A stretch of 64,000 nt of DNA from an uncultured Christensenellaceae bacterium (GTDB lineage Bacteria > Bacillota > Clostridia > Christensenellales > Borkfalkiaceae). The stretch lies in contig CAJUSA010000010.1 of assembly GCA_910589015.1 (NCBI GenBank), forward strand, positions 1 through 64,000, written 5' to 3'. This document shows, piece after piece, positions 24,847 to 33,144 of the stretch. The first letter of the stretch is position 1; each line of letters opens with the position of its first letter. The position numbers were made by a program, and so were the translations under genes. The notes below the pieces were generated by a model. It searched no databases. It saw only the letters and a program-made list of their open reading frames with translations, and was not told where the DNA came from.

Positions 24847-24874
24847 TTTTTTCTGTAACTGAGTTTATTTTTAT

Positions 24875-24889
24875 TAAACTTTTAGTTTA
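24875..24889. promoter_or_regulatory. Palindromic operator candidate
   Basis: TAAACT-TTT-AGTTTA is a perfect 6-bp dyad lying between the likely transcription start and the XRE-cupin gene. It could be the autoregulatory site of that protein. Confidence 0.5.
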
Positions 24890-24922
24890 GTTTTACGAAA
24901 TGCACGAAAAACGGAGAGAAAA

Positions 24923-25456
24923 ATGGAACTTGGCGCAAAACTCAAAGAAATGCGACAGCGCAAAGGACTCACGCAGGAAGAACTCGCCGACCGCTGCGAG
25001 CTGACAAAGGGCTACATTTCGCAACTCGAAAACGACCTCACAAGCCCCTCGATCGCAACGCTGATCGAGCTTTTGAACGCGTTAGGCAGCAGCCTTTCGG
25101 AATTTTTCAAGGAAGAGAGCGATGAGAAAATCGTCTTTTCCGCGGAAGAATACGCCGAAAAGCAATCGGACGGCATGATCTGGCAGTGGCTTATCCCCAA
25201 CGCGCAGAAAAACATGCTCGAACCCGTTCTGGTGGAACTCGACGAAGGCGCGGAAACGCCCGCCGATTTCCCCCACGAAGGCGAGGAATTCGGCTATGTG
25301 CTCTCGGGGCGCATCGCGATTTTCTTATCCGATAAAAAACATACCGCAAAAAGCGGCGAAAGTTTTTATTTCACCGCCGACAAAATGCACCGCATCGTAA
25401 ACGAAGGAAAAAGCAAAGCAAAATTCCTGTGGGTATCCACCCCGCCCAACTTTTAG
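24923..25456 (+). CDS. XRE-cupin transcriptional regulator
   Basis: The 177 residues join an N-terminal XRE helix-turn-helix (LKEMRQRKGLTQEELADRCE then TKGYISQLENDLTSPSIATL) to a C-terminal cupin domain (FPHEGEEFGYVLSGRIAIFL, then SGESFYFTADKMHRI). PuuR-type regulators have this plan and sense polyamines or related ligands. Being the first gene before potABCD, it likely controls polyamine uptake. A GGAGAG site precedes the ATG. The ligand cannot be fixed from sequence. Confidence 0.9.
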   Translation: MELGAKLKEMRQRKGLTQEELADRCELTKGYISQLENDLTSPSIATLIELLNALGSSLSEFFKEESDEKIVFSAEEYAEKQSDGMIWQWLIPNAQKNMLEPVLVELDEGAETPADFPHEGEEFGYVLSGRIAIFLSDKKHTAKSGESFYFTADKMHRIVNEGKSKAKFLWVSTPPNF

Positions 25457-25480
25457 GAAAATCACAAAGGAGAACGGAAT

Positions 25481-26983
25481 ATGGCAGAACACATCATCGA
25501 ACTGCAAAACGTAACCAAATACTTCGACGACGAACTCATCATCGAAAACCTGAGTTTCTACGTCAACAAAGGCGAATTTATCACCTTTTTAGGCCCTTCC
25601 GGTTGCGGAAAAACGACGACTCTGCGTATGATTGCAGGATTCGATCTTCCTTCGAGCGGAAAAATTCTGCTGAACGGCAAGGATATTTCCACCTTGCCGC
25701 CCAACAAGCGCCCGATCAACACCGTGTTTCAACGCTATGCGCTGTTCCCCCACCTCAACGTATTCGAAAACATCGCGTTCGGCTTAAAGTGCAAGCGCGT
25801 CAAAAACACCTACCGCAATACCGAAGGTGCCGAATACACCAAAACCGAAAAGCTCACGAAAAAAGAGATCCGCGAAAAAGTCGAAAAAGCACTTGCGCTC
25901 GTCGATCTCGAGGGCTTTGAAAAGCGTTCGATTTCCACTCTTTCGGGCGGACAGCAGCAGCGCGTCGCCATTGCGCGCGCCGTCGTGAACGAACCCGAAA
26001 TTCTGCTTCTCGACGAGCCGCTCGGCGCGCTCGACCTCAAAATGCGCAAGGAAATGCAGATCGAACTCAAAGAGATCCACAAACGGTTGGGCATTACCTT
26101 TATCTACGTCACGCACGATCAGGAAGAGGCGCTCACGATGTCGGATACCATTGTCGTCATGGCGGACGGCGGCGTACAGCAAATCGGCACCCCTCTTAAA
26201 ATTTACGACGAACCCGCTAACACCTTCGTTGCCGACTTCATCGGCGAAAGCAACATTTTCACGGGAACGGTCGTCGGCAAGAAAAAAGTCAAATTCTGCG
26301 GAAAGACCTTCGAATGCCTCGACGAGTTCGACGTAAACGAACCCGTCGACGTCGTTGTGCGCCCCGAGGACATCGAAATCTGCCCCCCCGAACAAGGCGT
26401 ACTAAAAGGAAAGATCATTTCCGCCGTATTCAAGGGCATTCACTACGAAATTACGGTTTCGGTCGGAAAATACGAAATCGTCATTCAGACGACGCGCCGC
26501 CGCGACGAAGGCGAGCAGATCGGCATGAATATTTTGCCCGACGGCATTCACCTCATGAAGCCCAAATACACGACCAACACTTATGACGGCGCGATCACAA
26601 AAAAGAACACCGTGCGCTTCGGCGACGGTGAATGGGAATGCGACGTAACGCAGCTCTATGCCGGCAGTCATCTCGACGAAGAAGGATATCTCATCACGGC
26701 GGCGGGTGAAAAACTCGACTTAACCGACGTCGCCGTCAAAGTCGAAGTGGGACTCAACGACGTTTCGATCAGCGACAACCCCGACGAAGGCGGCGTCATG
26801 GGTCACATTATTTCCATTATATACAAAGGCGACCACTACCGCCTGATCGTCCGCACCGAGGAAAACGAAGAGGATTTCGTGTTTTCCACCGACGATTTGT
26901 GGAACGAAAACGACTACGTTTCGGTCATCATACCCAAAGAAAAAATCAAGCTGACGCTTAAAAACACGGAGGGAAAACGGTGA
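25481..26983 (+). CDS. potA: Spermidine/putrescine ABC transporter ATPase PotA with extra C-terminal repeat
   Basis: It powers polyamine import. The ATPase half has Walker A GPSGCGKTT, signature LSGGQQQRVAIARA, Walker B ILLLDEPLGALD and the switch His in VTHDQEE. A Lys/Thr/Glu-rich insert of about 20 residues sits near residues 105-125. At 500 aa it is well beyond the usual 350-380. The added length is a second copy of the TOBE-like unit: GKIISAVFKGIHYEITV near residue 308 is echoed by GHIISIIYKGDHYRLIV near residue 439. It overlaps potB by 4 bases. Confidence 0.93.
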   Translation: MAEHIIELQNVTKYFDDELIIENLSFYVNKGEFITFLGPSGCGKTTTLRMIAGFDLPSSGKILLNGKDISTLPPNKRPINTVFQRYALFPHLNVFENIAFGLKCKRVKNTYRNTEGAEYTKTEKLTKKEIREKVEKALALVDLEGFEKRSISTLSGGQQQRVAIARAVVNEPEILLLDEPLGALDLKMRKEMQIELKEIHKRLGITFIYVTHDQEEALTMSDTIVVMADGGVQQIGTPLKIYDEPANTFVADFIGESNIFTGTVVGKKKVKFCGKTFECLDEFDVNEPVDVVVRPEDIEICPPEQGVLKGKIISAVFKGIHYEITVSVGKYEIVIQTTRRRDEGEQIGMNILPDGIHLMKPKYTTNTYDGAITKKNTVRFGDGEWECDVTQLYAGSHLDEEGYLITAAGEKLDLTDVAVKVEVGLNDVSISDNPDEGGVMGHIISIIYKGDHYRLIVRTEENEEDFVFSTDDLWNENDYVSVIIPKEKIKLTLKNTEGKR

Positions 26984-27768
26984 AACTTCGTTTTTCGCGC
27001 AAGACGCTCGGCATCCCCTACGCCGTGTTTCTGCTCTTTTTCGTCATTATCCCCATGCTTGTGATCGTGTTTTACGCCTTCACCGACCAAAACATGCACT
27101 TATCTTTCGGCAACTTCGTCGCGTTCTTTTCCGACGGAACGAAACTGAGCACGATGGTCTATTCAATCGTGATTGCAATCGTCACGACGGCGATCACTCT
27201 GCTTATCGCCTACCCTGTCGCCTATATCCTCGCGCGCAGCAAACTCAAAAAGAAGCATGTACTGTTGCTTTTATTTATCACGCCCATGTGGATCAACTTT
27301 ATTCTGCGCGTAAACGCCATCCGCGAGCTTTTGAGCGCCATTCAACTTCTAGGGGAAGCAAATTACTTTAACACCGTGCTCGGCATGGTTTACGACTTCC
27401 TTCCCTTCATGATCCTGCCCCTCTATACGACGATGCTCAAAATCGACGGTACGCTTTACGAAGCAAGCGCCGATCTGGGCGGGAACGCCTTTACCGCCTT
27501 CTTCCGCGTGACGCTACCCCTTTCCACCCCCGGCATTTTAAGCGGTATCACGATGGTATTTCTGCCTTCCATGACCAACTACGTCGTTTCAGACATGCTC
27601 GGCAATTCCAAAGTGACGATCATCGGTAAATTCATCGAAACCTATTTCGGCACCGATTGGCACATGGGTTCGATGATCGCGCTCATTCTTCTGATCATCG
27701 TCATGGTTTCCACACTGCTCTCGGGCGGATTCCGCGCCGAAGAAAACGTAAGGGGGACGTCCTTATGA
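26980..27768 (+). CDS. potB: Polyamine ABC transporter permease PotB
   Basis: It is one of two membrane subunits of the PotABCD importer. Six hydrophobic helices fill the 262 residues, and the EAA loop that docks on PotA reads YEASADLGGNAFTAFFRVTLPL. The start is GTG at 26980, overlapping potA by 4 bases; its end overlaps potC by 4 bases. Confidence 0.93.
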   Translation: MKLRFSRKTLGIPYAVFLLFFVIIPMLVIVFYAFTDQNMHLSFGNFVAFFSDGTKLSTMVYSIVIAIVTTAITLLIAYPVAYILARSKLKKKHVLLLLFITPMWINFILRVNAIRELLSAIQLLGEANYFNTVLGMVYDFLPFMILPLYTTMLKIDGTLYEASADLGGNAFTAFFRVTLPLSTPGILSGITMVFLPSMTNYVVSDMLGNSKVTIIGKFIETYFGTDWHMGSMIALILLIIVMVSTLLSGGFRAEENVRGTSL

Positions 27769-28577
27769 ACCGTAAACGCATTGCGCTTAAATGCCTGAAA
27801 GCGGGATTCGTCGGGCTTGTCCTGCTGCTGCTTTACGCCCCCATTTTACTGCTCGCCGTATACAGTTTTCTCGACACGAACACGATCGGAACGGCAGGCT
27901 CGTTTTCCTTCGTACACTATGCACAGCTCTTTCAGAATGAATCCGTGCTTAAAATGATCGGCAACACCCTGCTGCTTGCAATTCTCTCCGCAACGCTTTC
28001 CACCGTATTGGGAACGGCGGGCGCGATCGGGATCCACTATTCGAAAAAACGCACGCGGACGCTTATGACGGGTGTTTCGCAAATCCCCATTATCAATGCG
28101 GAAATCGTGACCGCGCTTGCACTTGCCATCACCTTTGTCGCCGTTGGGCTTGGCAAATCGTATTTTACCCTTCTCATCGGTCATATGGTCATATGCACAC
28201 CCTTCGTCATTCTTTCCGTGCTGCCCAAGCTCAAACAAATGGACAACAGCCTTTATGAGGCGGCGCTCGATTTAGGGGCAAGCCCGTTGAGCGCGCTCTT
28301 TAAGATCGTCCTGCCGCAGATCATCCCCGGCATCATTTCGGGCTTTATGCTAGCGATAACCCTGTCGCTCGACGACTATATCGTCACGTTCTACACCCGC
28401 CCTGCAGGATTCGACACCATTTCCACCTATGTTTACAGCGCAACCATGAAGGGCAACGCACACACCGCACAGACGCTCTCTTCCTTCTGGGCGCTGACGA
28501 CAATCATCTTTGTCGTCATTCTCGGCGTCGTGCTCGCAGCCAATCTCGCAGGCAGGAAAAAGGAGAAAAACAAATGA
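27765..28577 (+). CDS. potC: Polyamine ABC transporter permease PotC
   Basis: This is the second permease of the importer, with six membrane segments in 270 residues. The EAA loop reads YEAALDLGASPLSALFKIVLPQ. The ATG at 27765 overlaps the potB stop, after AGGGGGA. Its end overlaps potD by 4 bases. Confidence 0.93.
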   Translation: MNRKRIALKCLKAGFVGLVLLLLYAPILLLAVYSFLDTNTIGTAGSFSFVHYAQLFQNESVLKMIGNTLLLAILSATLSTVLGTAGAIGIHYSKKRTRTLMTGVSQIPIINAEIVTALALAITFVAVGLGKSYFTLLIGHMVICTPFVILSVLPKLKQMDNSLYEAALDLGASPLSALFKIVLPQIIPGIISGFMLAITLSLDDYIVTFYTRPAGFDTISTYVYSATMKGNAHTAQTLSSFWALTTIIFVVILGVVLAANLAGRKKEKNK

Positions 28578-30097
28578 AGAAACGTATTTTTTCCGCCATG
28601 CTCGCCCTTACATTCGCCCTTCCCTCTTTGGCGCTCTTTTCGGGTTGCTCGTCGAAAAAAACGGTGACGTTGCGCGTATATAACTGGGAAGAATATATCG
28701 ACGAAGGCGGCGAGGAATCTTATCTTTACGACGAAATCGAAAACCCCGATCCCGACGGCGTTGTGACCGATTTTGAAAATTGGTATGAAGAAACCTACGG
28801 CACATCCGTGCGCGTTGAATATTCGACGTTCGGCACAAACGAAGATCTATATAACCAGCTTAAACTCGGCGACAAGTACGATCTTATATGCCCTTCCGAA
28901 TACATGATCATGAAACTTGCCGCCGAAGGCATGCTCGAACCATTCGACGAGGATTTTCACGATCCGTCGCAGGAATACAATTATTATGCCCGCAACGTTT
29001 CCCCTTTTATCAAAGGCGTTTTCGACGAAGGTAAGGTAACCGTTGACGGAACACAACACAGTTGGAGTGAATACGCCGCGGGTTACATGTGGGGCACGAC
29101 GGGCATCGTATACAATCCCAAACTGATCGACACGAAAGATTTACAGCAGGGCTGGAAAATACTGCTCGACCCCAAATACAAGGGAAAAGTCACGACGAAG
29201 GATAACGTCCGCGACAGCTACTTCGTCGGGCTCGGCATCGTCTATCAGAACGAACTGCGCGCACTTGACAAAAACGACCCCGAGTACAATCAAAAAGTCA
29301 CCGAAATCATGAATTATACCGAACTAGATATGTACGGGGAAAACGTCGTCGAAAAAGTCAAAGACAAGCTGCTTGAAATGAAGAAAAATATCTTCGGTTT
29401 CGAAACGGATACGGGCAAGAACGACATGATGACGGAAAAGATCAGCATGAACTTCGCCTGGGGCGGCGACGCGGTGTACGCCATGAACGAGGCGGAAGAA
29501 AAGCGCGGCGTTACCCTCTGCTATTACATTCCCGAAGAATGTTCCAACCTCTTTTTTGACGGCTGGGTGATTCCGAAAGACGATAAGCGCGACCCCGAAG
29601 TCAAAAAAGCCGCGCAAGCGTTTGCAAACTTCCTCGCCCGCCCCGATATCGCCGTGCGAAATATGGATTATATCGGTTATACTTCCGTGATCGCGGGCAG
29701 TGAAGAATACGACGACATCCGCGCTTATATCGAAGAAAATTACACAGTGGAAGAAGACGCGGTTCTCTACGACATCAGTTACTTCTTCGACGAAGAAACG
29801 CTTGTTCCCATCGACCCCGACCAGCTCAACCGCCAATTTTTCGCCCTATACCCCACCGAAGAGGTGATGCAGCGGTGCGCCGTTATGGATTATTACGGCG
29901 ATGCGGAAAAAGCCATAAACGAAATGTGGACGAAAATCAAGGGTGAATCGCTCGACGCTTGGGCAATTATCGTGATCGCCGTAACGGCGGCGGCGATCGT
30001 CGCCTTTGTAGTTATCAAAAAAGTCGGGCACAAAATCGAGATACCCCGCAAGCCGAAAAAGGGTTATACTCTCGTAAAACAAGAAGAAATCCGCTAA
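28574..30097 (+). CDS. potD: Polyamine-binding lipoprotein PotD with C-terminal membrane helix
   Basis: It captures polyamine outside the cell and hands it to PotBC. A lipoprotein signal ends at Cys25 (ALFSGC). The binding domain starts TLRVYNWEEYID, the family's entry motif, and contains the DLICPSEYMI region. At 507 aa it is much longer than the usual 350. A second membrane helix near residues 462-481 (AWAIIVIAVTAAAIVAFVVI) is followed by a basic tail (PRKPKKGY). So the protein could be held at both ends, by lipid and by a helix. It is the last gene of the operon. Confidence 0.92.
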   Translation: MKKRIFSAMLALTFALPSLALFSGCSSKKTVTLRVYNWEEYIDEGGEESYLYDEIENPDPDGVVTDFENWYEETYGTSVRVEYSTFGTNEDLYNQLKLGDKYDLICPSEYMIMKLAAEGMLEPFDEDFHDPSQEYNYYARNVSPFIKGVFDEGKVTVDGTQHSWSEYAAGYMWGTTGIVYNPKLIDTKDLQQGWKILLDPKYKGKVTTKDNVRDSYFVGLGIVYQNELRALDKNDPEYNQKVTEIMNYTELDMYGENVVEKVKDKLLEMKKNIFGFETDTGKNDMMTEKISMNFAWGGDAVYAMNEAEEKRGVTLCYYIPEECSNLFFDGWVIPKDDKRDPEVKKAAQAFANFLARPDIAVRNMDYIGYTSVIAGSEEYDDIRAYIEENYTVEEDAVLYDISYFFDEETLVPIDPDQLNRQFFALYPTEEVMQRCAVMDYYGDAEKAINEMWTKIKGESLDAWAIIVIAVTAAAIVAFVVIKKVGHKIEIPRKPKKGYTLVKQEEIR

Positions 30098-30116
30098 TTT
30101 CAAAAAAACACAGAAT

Positions 30117-30144
30117 AAAAGCCCCGCCGAAAGGCGGGGCTTTT
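30117..30144. terminator. Bidirectional terminator
   Basis: A perfect 12-bp stem with a GAAA loop is flanked by AAAA and TTTT. It separates potD from the convergent ABC permease gene. Confidence 0.88.
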
Positions 30145-30153
30145 CCAAGTTTG

Positions 30154-30918
30154 TCATACGATCAAGTTGACGCGGTGCAGCATGATGTAACGGATCAGGA
30201 AGAACATCCCCACGTCGCATGCCGTCAGCACCAAGATATAGATCCAGATCGGCAAATGCATACTCACGCGCGCCGCCGCTTCAAGAATCGGAACCAGACA
30301 GAAATTCGTAAGCATGGGCAGAACGATATACATTAAAACAATACCCATGATAAACGTAATCGCCTTTCTGTGATTTGTAAAGAGCTGCCCGACGCTGATA
30401 ACGGAATACACAAACAAAGTCGTCGACGGAACCATAACGATAACCAGCAACGCAAATTCCACCACGATCAACGGCTCGGAAGCGATCGCAATCCGAATGG
30501 TTTCAAACAATTCGCCGAGTACGACCGCAAGTTCCTGAATAATCGCAGGCGACAATCCCGCAAACAACATCGCCCAGGAAAGAATTGCGATCACCGAACA
30601 GAACAAAGAGGCAATCAACGCCGAAAGCAGTTTCGCCCACAAGAGCTGCATGGGCGTAACGGGAAGCGAAAACGTCATGTACCCCTCGCCCGTAAACAGC
30701 GACGCATAGAACTGCCTAATACTCAAAATCAACCCGACCAAAAGAAGAGTCGAAGTCATCATAACACCGAACAGAAAGAGCAATATCCCGAAAATACTGT
30801 CGGAATCAAGCCAGACCAATAAGGCAGCAACGCCCGAAACCGCTAGCGTGGCAGCCCCGAACACCAGAATGACGCGGAAAAGCGCCCTGAGTTCGTGTTT
30901 CATCAATTTTCCTACCAT
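30154..30918 (-). CDS. ABC-2 type transporter membrane subunit
   Basis: The 254 residues contain six predicted membrane helices with a short N-terminal amphipathic start (LMKHELRALFRVILVF), the plan of ABC-2 exporters. It overlaps the ATPase gene by 7 bases, so the two form one transporter. The substrate is unknown; such pairs export peptides, lipids or antibiotics. No substrate clue is seen around it. Confidence 0.8.
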   Translation of the reverse strand: MVGKLMKHELRALFRVILVFGAATLAVSGVAALLVWLDSDSIFGILLFLFGVMMTSTLLLVGLILSIRQFYASLFTGEGYMTFSLPVTPMQLLWAKLLSALIASLFCSVIAILSWAMLFAGLSPAIIQELAVVLGELFETIRIAIASEPLIVVEFALLVIVMVPSTTLFVYSVISVGQLFTNHRKAITFIMGIVLMYIVLPMLTNFCLVPILEAAARVSMHLPIWIYILVLTACDVGMFFLIRYIMLHRVNLIV

Positions 30919-31751
30919 TTGAATACCTCCCGAAACAGTTCGTCCAGACTCTTGCCCTCTTTTTCACGGATTTCCGCAACGGACGCATTCAACGCCACCG
31001 TGCCCTTACGCAGGAAAACCGCATGCGTCAAAATGGGTTCGATATCCGCAATCAAATGCGTACACAGGAAAATCGTCGAGCCTTCGGGCTTGTTCGACAT
31101 AATCGTTTCGAGAATGAATTCCCGCGCCGCAGGATCGACTCCCGCGATCGGCTCGTCGAGAATAAACAGCTTTGCATCGCGCGACATCGTAAGTAACAAT
31201 CCGAGCTTTTCTTTATTCCCTTTGGAAAGCGCTTTGATCTTTTGTTTCAACTGAATGCCGAGCCGCGCCAGCAACTGCTCGCATTTCTGCTTGTTAAAAT
31301 CGGGGAAAAAATCGGAATAATAGGCTATCTGCTGTTCCACGCGCATCCAGTTGCACAAATAATTCGCATCGGGCAGATAAGCCGTAACCGCTTTTGTCTG
31401 CGGACCGGGACGCTTACCGTCGATCGTGATCTCGCCGCCGTTCGGCTGCAACATTCCCATGGCGAGTTTGATAAGCGTCGTCTTGCCGCTGCCGTTGGGT
31501 CCGAGCAACCCGACAACCCCTCCCCGCGGCACGCGCAGATTGACGTTGGTCAGTGCTGCAAATTTACTATAGTTTTTGTTCACACCCCTGCATTCAAAAA
31601 TGCAGTCCTCAAACCGCGTATCGTTAAATTCCGAAAAGACAGAGCGCGGTTTGCTCTTTTCTTCCGCAGGCGTTACGGGTTCCGCCTGCGGCGCGGTTTC
31701 CCGATTTTCTGCGTTTTCAGAAGCGTTTCCGCTTTCGTTTTGTGTTTCCAT
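30912..31751 (-). CDS. ABC transporter ATP-binding protein
   Basis: Walker A is GPNGSGKTT near residue 84, and Walker B with D-loop is LFILDEPIAGVDPA. The signature motif is degenerate (LSKGNKEKLGLLL rather than LSGGQ), as in YtrB-like and GntR-linked exporters. A Glu/Pro-rich tail of about 45 residues precedes the ATPase domain and is unusual. The ATG at 31751 follows GGGAGG; the TTG four codons before it is inside that site. Length is 279 aa. Its partner is the permease at 30154. Confidence 0.88.
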   Translation of the reverse strand: METQNESGNASENAENRETAPQAEPVTPAEEKSKPRSVFSEFNDTRFEDCIFECRGVNKNYSKFAALTNVNLRVPRGGVVGLLGPNGSGKTTLIKLAMGMLQPNGGEITIDGKRPGPQTKAVTAYLPDANYLCNWMRVEQQIAYYSDFFPDFNKQKCEQLLARLGIQLKQKIKALSKGNKEKLGLLLTMSRDAKLFILDEPIAGVDPAAREFILETIMSNKPEGSTIFLCTHLIADIEPILTHAVFLRKGTVALNASVAEIREKEGKSLDELFREVFKW

Positions 31752-31784
31752 ATTTCCTCCCAAAAAATAGACTCACATTAATGT

Positions 31785-31812
31785 ATTATAATCAGGAATG
31801 AAAATTTGTCAA
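31785..31812 (-). promoter_or_regulatory. Promoter of the ABC exporter pair
   Basis: TTGACA (31812-31807) and TATAAT (31790-31785) have a 16-base spacer. ACATTAATGT, a 10-base palindrome, lies right after the -10 box and could be an operator. Confidence 0.78.
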
Positions 31813-31865
31813 GTTCTTGCACAAATTTTATATGATTATGACTGACATAATACTTTGCAAATGGC

Positions 31866-31893
31866 GAAAAACCGCATTTTACTGCGGTTTTTC
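31866..31893. terminator. Bidirectional terminator
   Basis: A perfect 11-bp stem (31866-31876 with 31883-31893) carries T-rich ends on both strands. It overlaps the last codons of the Arc-like gene. Confidence 0.75.
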
Positions 31894-32073
31894 ACCATTT
31901 TCCCCGCTCAAATCGCCGTTCTTGCCCTTACGCCGTTTTACGCTCTCGGTCAGCAGAAACTCGATTTGTCCGTTGATCGAACGGAAATCCTCCTCCGCCC
32001 ACCGAGCTAATTCAGCATAGAGTGTAGGTGAAACGCGAAGCGGAATTTGTTTTTTATTTTCTTCGTTTTTCAA
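31879..32073 (-). CDS. Arc/CopG-type small protein next to SPFH
   Basis: The 64 residues contain IPLRVSPTLYAELARWAEED then FRSINGQIEFLLTESVKRR, a ribbon-helix-helix pattern of the Arc/MetJ kind. The tail is charged and likely loose. It starts 14 bases after the SPFH gene on the same strand, before a shared terminator. Such small proteins are often seen beside SPFH proteins in Clostridia, with no known role. DNA binding is inferred, not shown. On the opposite strand an overlapping ORF is less convincing. Confidence 0.75.
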   Translation of the reverse strand: MKNEENKKQIPLRVSPTLYAELARWAEEDFRSINGQIEFLLTESVKRRKGKNGDLSGENGEKPQ

Positions 32074-32087
32074 AAGATATCCTCAAA

Positions 32088-33020
32088 TCAATAGATACTG
32101 CCGCTGTTTACGACGGGCTGCGCGTCGCGGTTTCCGCAAAGCACGACCAAAAGATTGCTTACCATCTGCGCCTTGCGCTCGTCGTCCAATTCGACGATCT
32201 GCTCTTCCGAAAGACGGTTCAACGCCATCTGCACCATCGACACCGCCCCTTCCACAATCTTCTGACGCGCCGCTATAATAGCGGACGCCTGCTGGCGTTG
32301 CAACATCGCAGCGGCAATTTCGGGGGCGTAGGCAAGGTGGGAAATCCGCGCTTCGAGCACTTCCAGCCCCGCCATATCGACGCGCGTCTGCAATTCTTCT
32401 TTGAGAATGTTTGCCACTTCCTGCGCGCTGCCGCGAAGCGACTTTTCGTCGCCGTTGGAAGAAACGTCGTAAGGATACTGCCGCGCAACCTGACGGATCG
32501 CCGCATCGCACTGCGTGGAAAGATACGCCATATAGTTATCGACGTTAAACACCGCGCAAGCCGTATTGGCAATACGCCAGATCACGACAACCGAAATTTC
32601 GATCGGGTTACCCTCTTCATCGTTGACTTTCTGCTTGTCATTGTTGAGCGTCATCGCTTTGAGCGAAAGTTTCTTAGTGATCCCCGCCATGCCGCGCGCA
32701 GGATTGACCGACGAACAGAACGGATTCACCCAGAAAAATCCTTCGCGTTTCAGCGCACCGTAATACTTGCCGAACAGTGTGAAAACATACGCCTCGTTCG
32801 GTTGCAGAAGCTTGAACCCCGCACTCATCACAATCGACACGATCAACAATGCAACACCCGCAAAGGTTATGCCGACATAAGAATCCTGCGAAAACTTATC
32901 AGCAAGCGCGATCCCCGCAATCACCAGCGCGATCGCCGCAAGCATCAGAAAGAAAACCACGGCAAGCATCAGCCAGCCGTTCTTTTCGCGCACCGATTTT
33001 TCCGTAAACTGCTTTTCCAT
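32088..33020 (-). CDS. SPFH/band 7 domain membrane protein
   Basis: Two N-terminal membrane helices (about residues 16-42 and 50-68) are followed by an SPFH domain. Its start reads PNEAYVFTLFGKYYGALKRE, and the core has VVVIWRIANTACAVFNVDNY. A coiled-coil region with SHLAYAPEIAAAMLQRQQA follows. SPFH proteins build membrane microdomains and often regulate proteases or stress responses. Length is 310 aa. GGAGG is 5 bases before the ATG. It forms a two-gene unit with the Arc-like protein. Confidence 0.88.
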   Translation of the reverse strand: MEKQFTEKSVREKNGWLMLAVVFFLMLAAIALVIAGIALADKFSQDSYVGITFAGVALLIVSIVMSAGFKLLQPNEAYVFTLFGKYYGALKREGFFWVNPFCSSVNPARGMAGITKKLSLKAMTLNNDKQKVNDEEGNPIEISVVVIWRIANTACAVFNVDNYMAYLSTQCDAAIRQVARQYPYDVSSNGDEKSLRGSAQEVANILKEELQTRVDMAGLEVLEARISHLAYAPEIAAAMLQRQQASAIIAARQKIVEGAVSMVQMALNRLSEEQIVELDDERKAQMVSNLLVVLCGNRDAQPVVNSGSIY

Positions 33021-33044
33021 AACTCCTCCAAAAAATCAATATGA

Positions 33045-33086
33045 TTTTGATATCAAAATAATATCACTTTTTGTCAGACTTGTCAA
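33045..33086 (-). promoter_or_regulatory. SPFH promoter with palindrome
   Basis: TTGACA (33086-33081) and TATTAT (33063-33058) have a 17-base spacer. TTTTGATATCAAAA (33045-33058), a perfect 14-base palindrome, covers the start of transcription and may be a repressor site, perhaps for the Arc-like protein. Confidence 0.65.
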
Positions 33087-33110
33087 CAATTTACAAGAAA
33101 ATTTATAATA

Positions 33111-33141
33111 AAAAATAAAAATCCGAACAAATGTCGGATTT
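33111..33141 (-). terminator. Terminator of the cobB-to-MGL operon
   Basis: An 8-bp stem (33119-33126 with 33134-33141) is followed on the minus strand by TTATTTTT. Confidence 0.7.
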
Positions 33142-33144
33142 CTA

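Noticed and set aside
31817..32020. 67-aa plus-strand ORF
   Set aside because: It crosses a bidirectional terminator and is antisense to the better-supported Arc-like gene.
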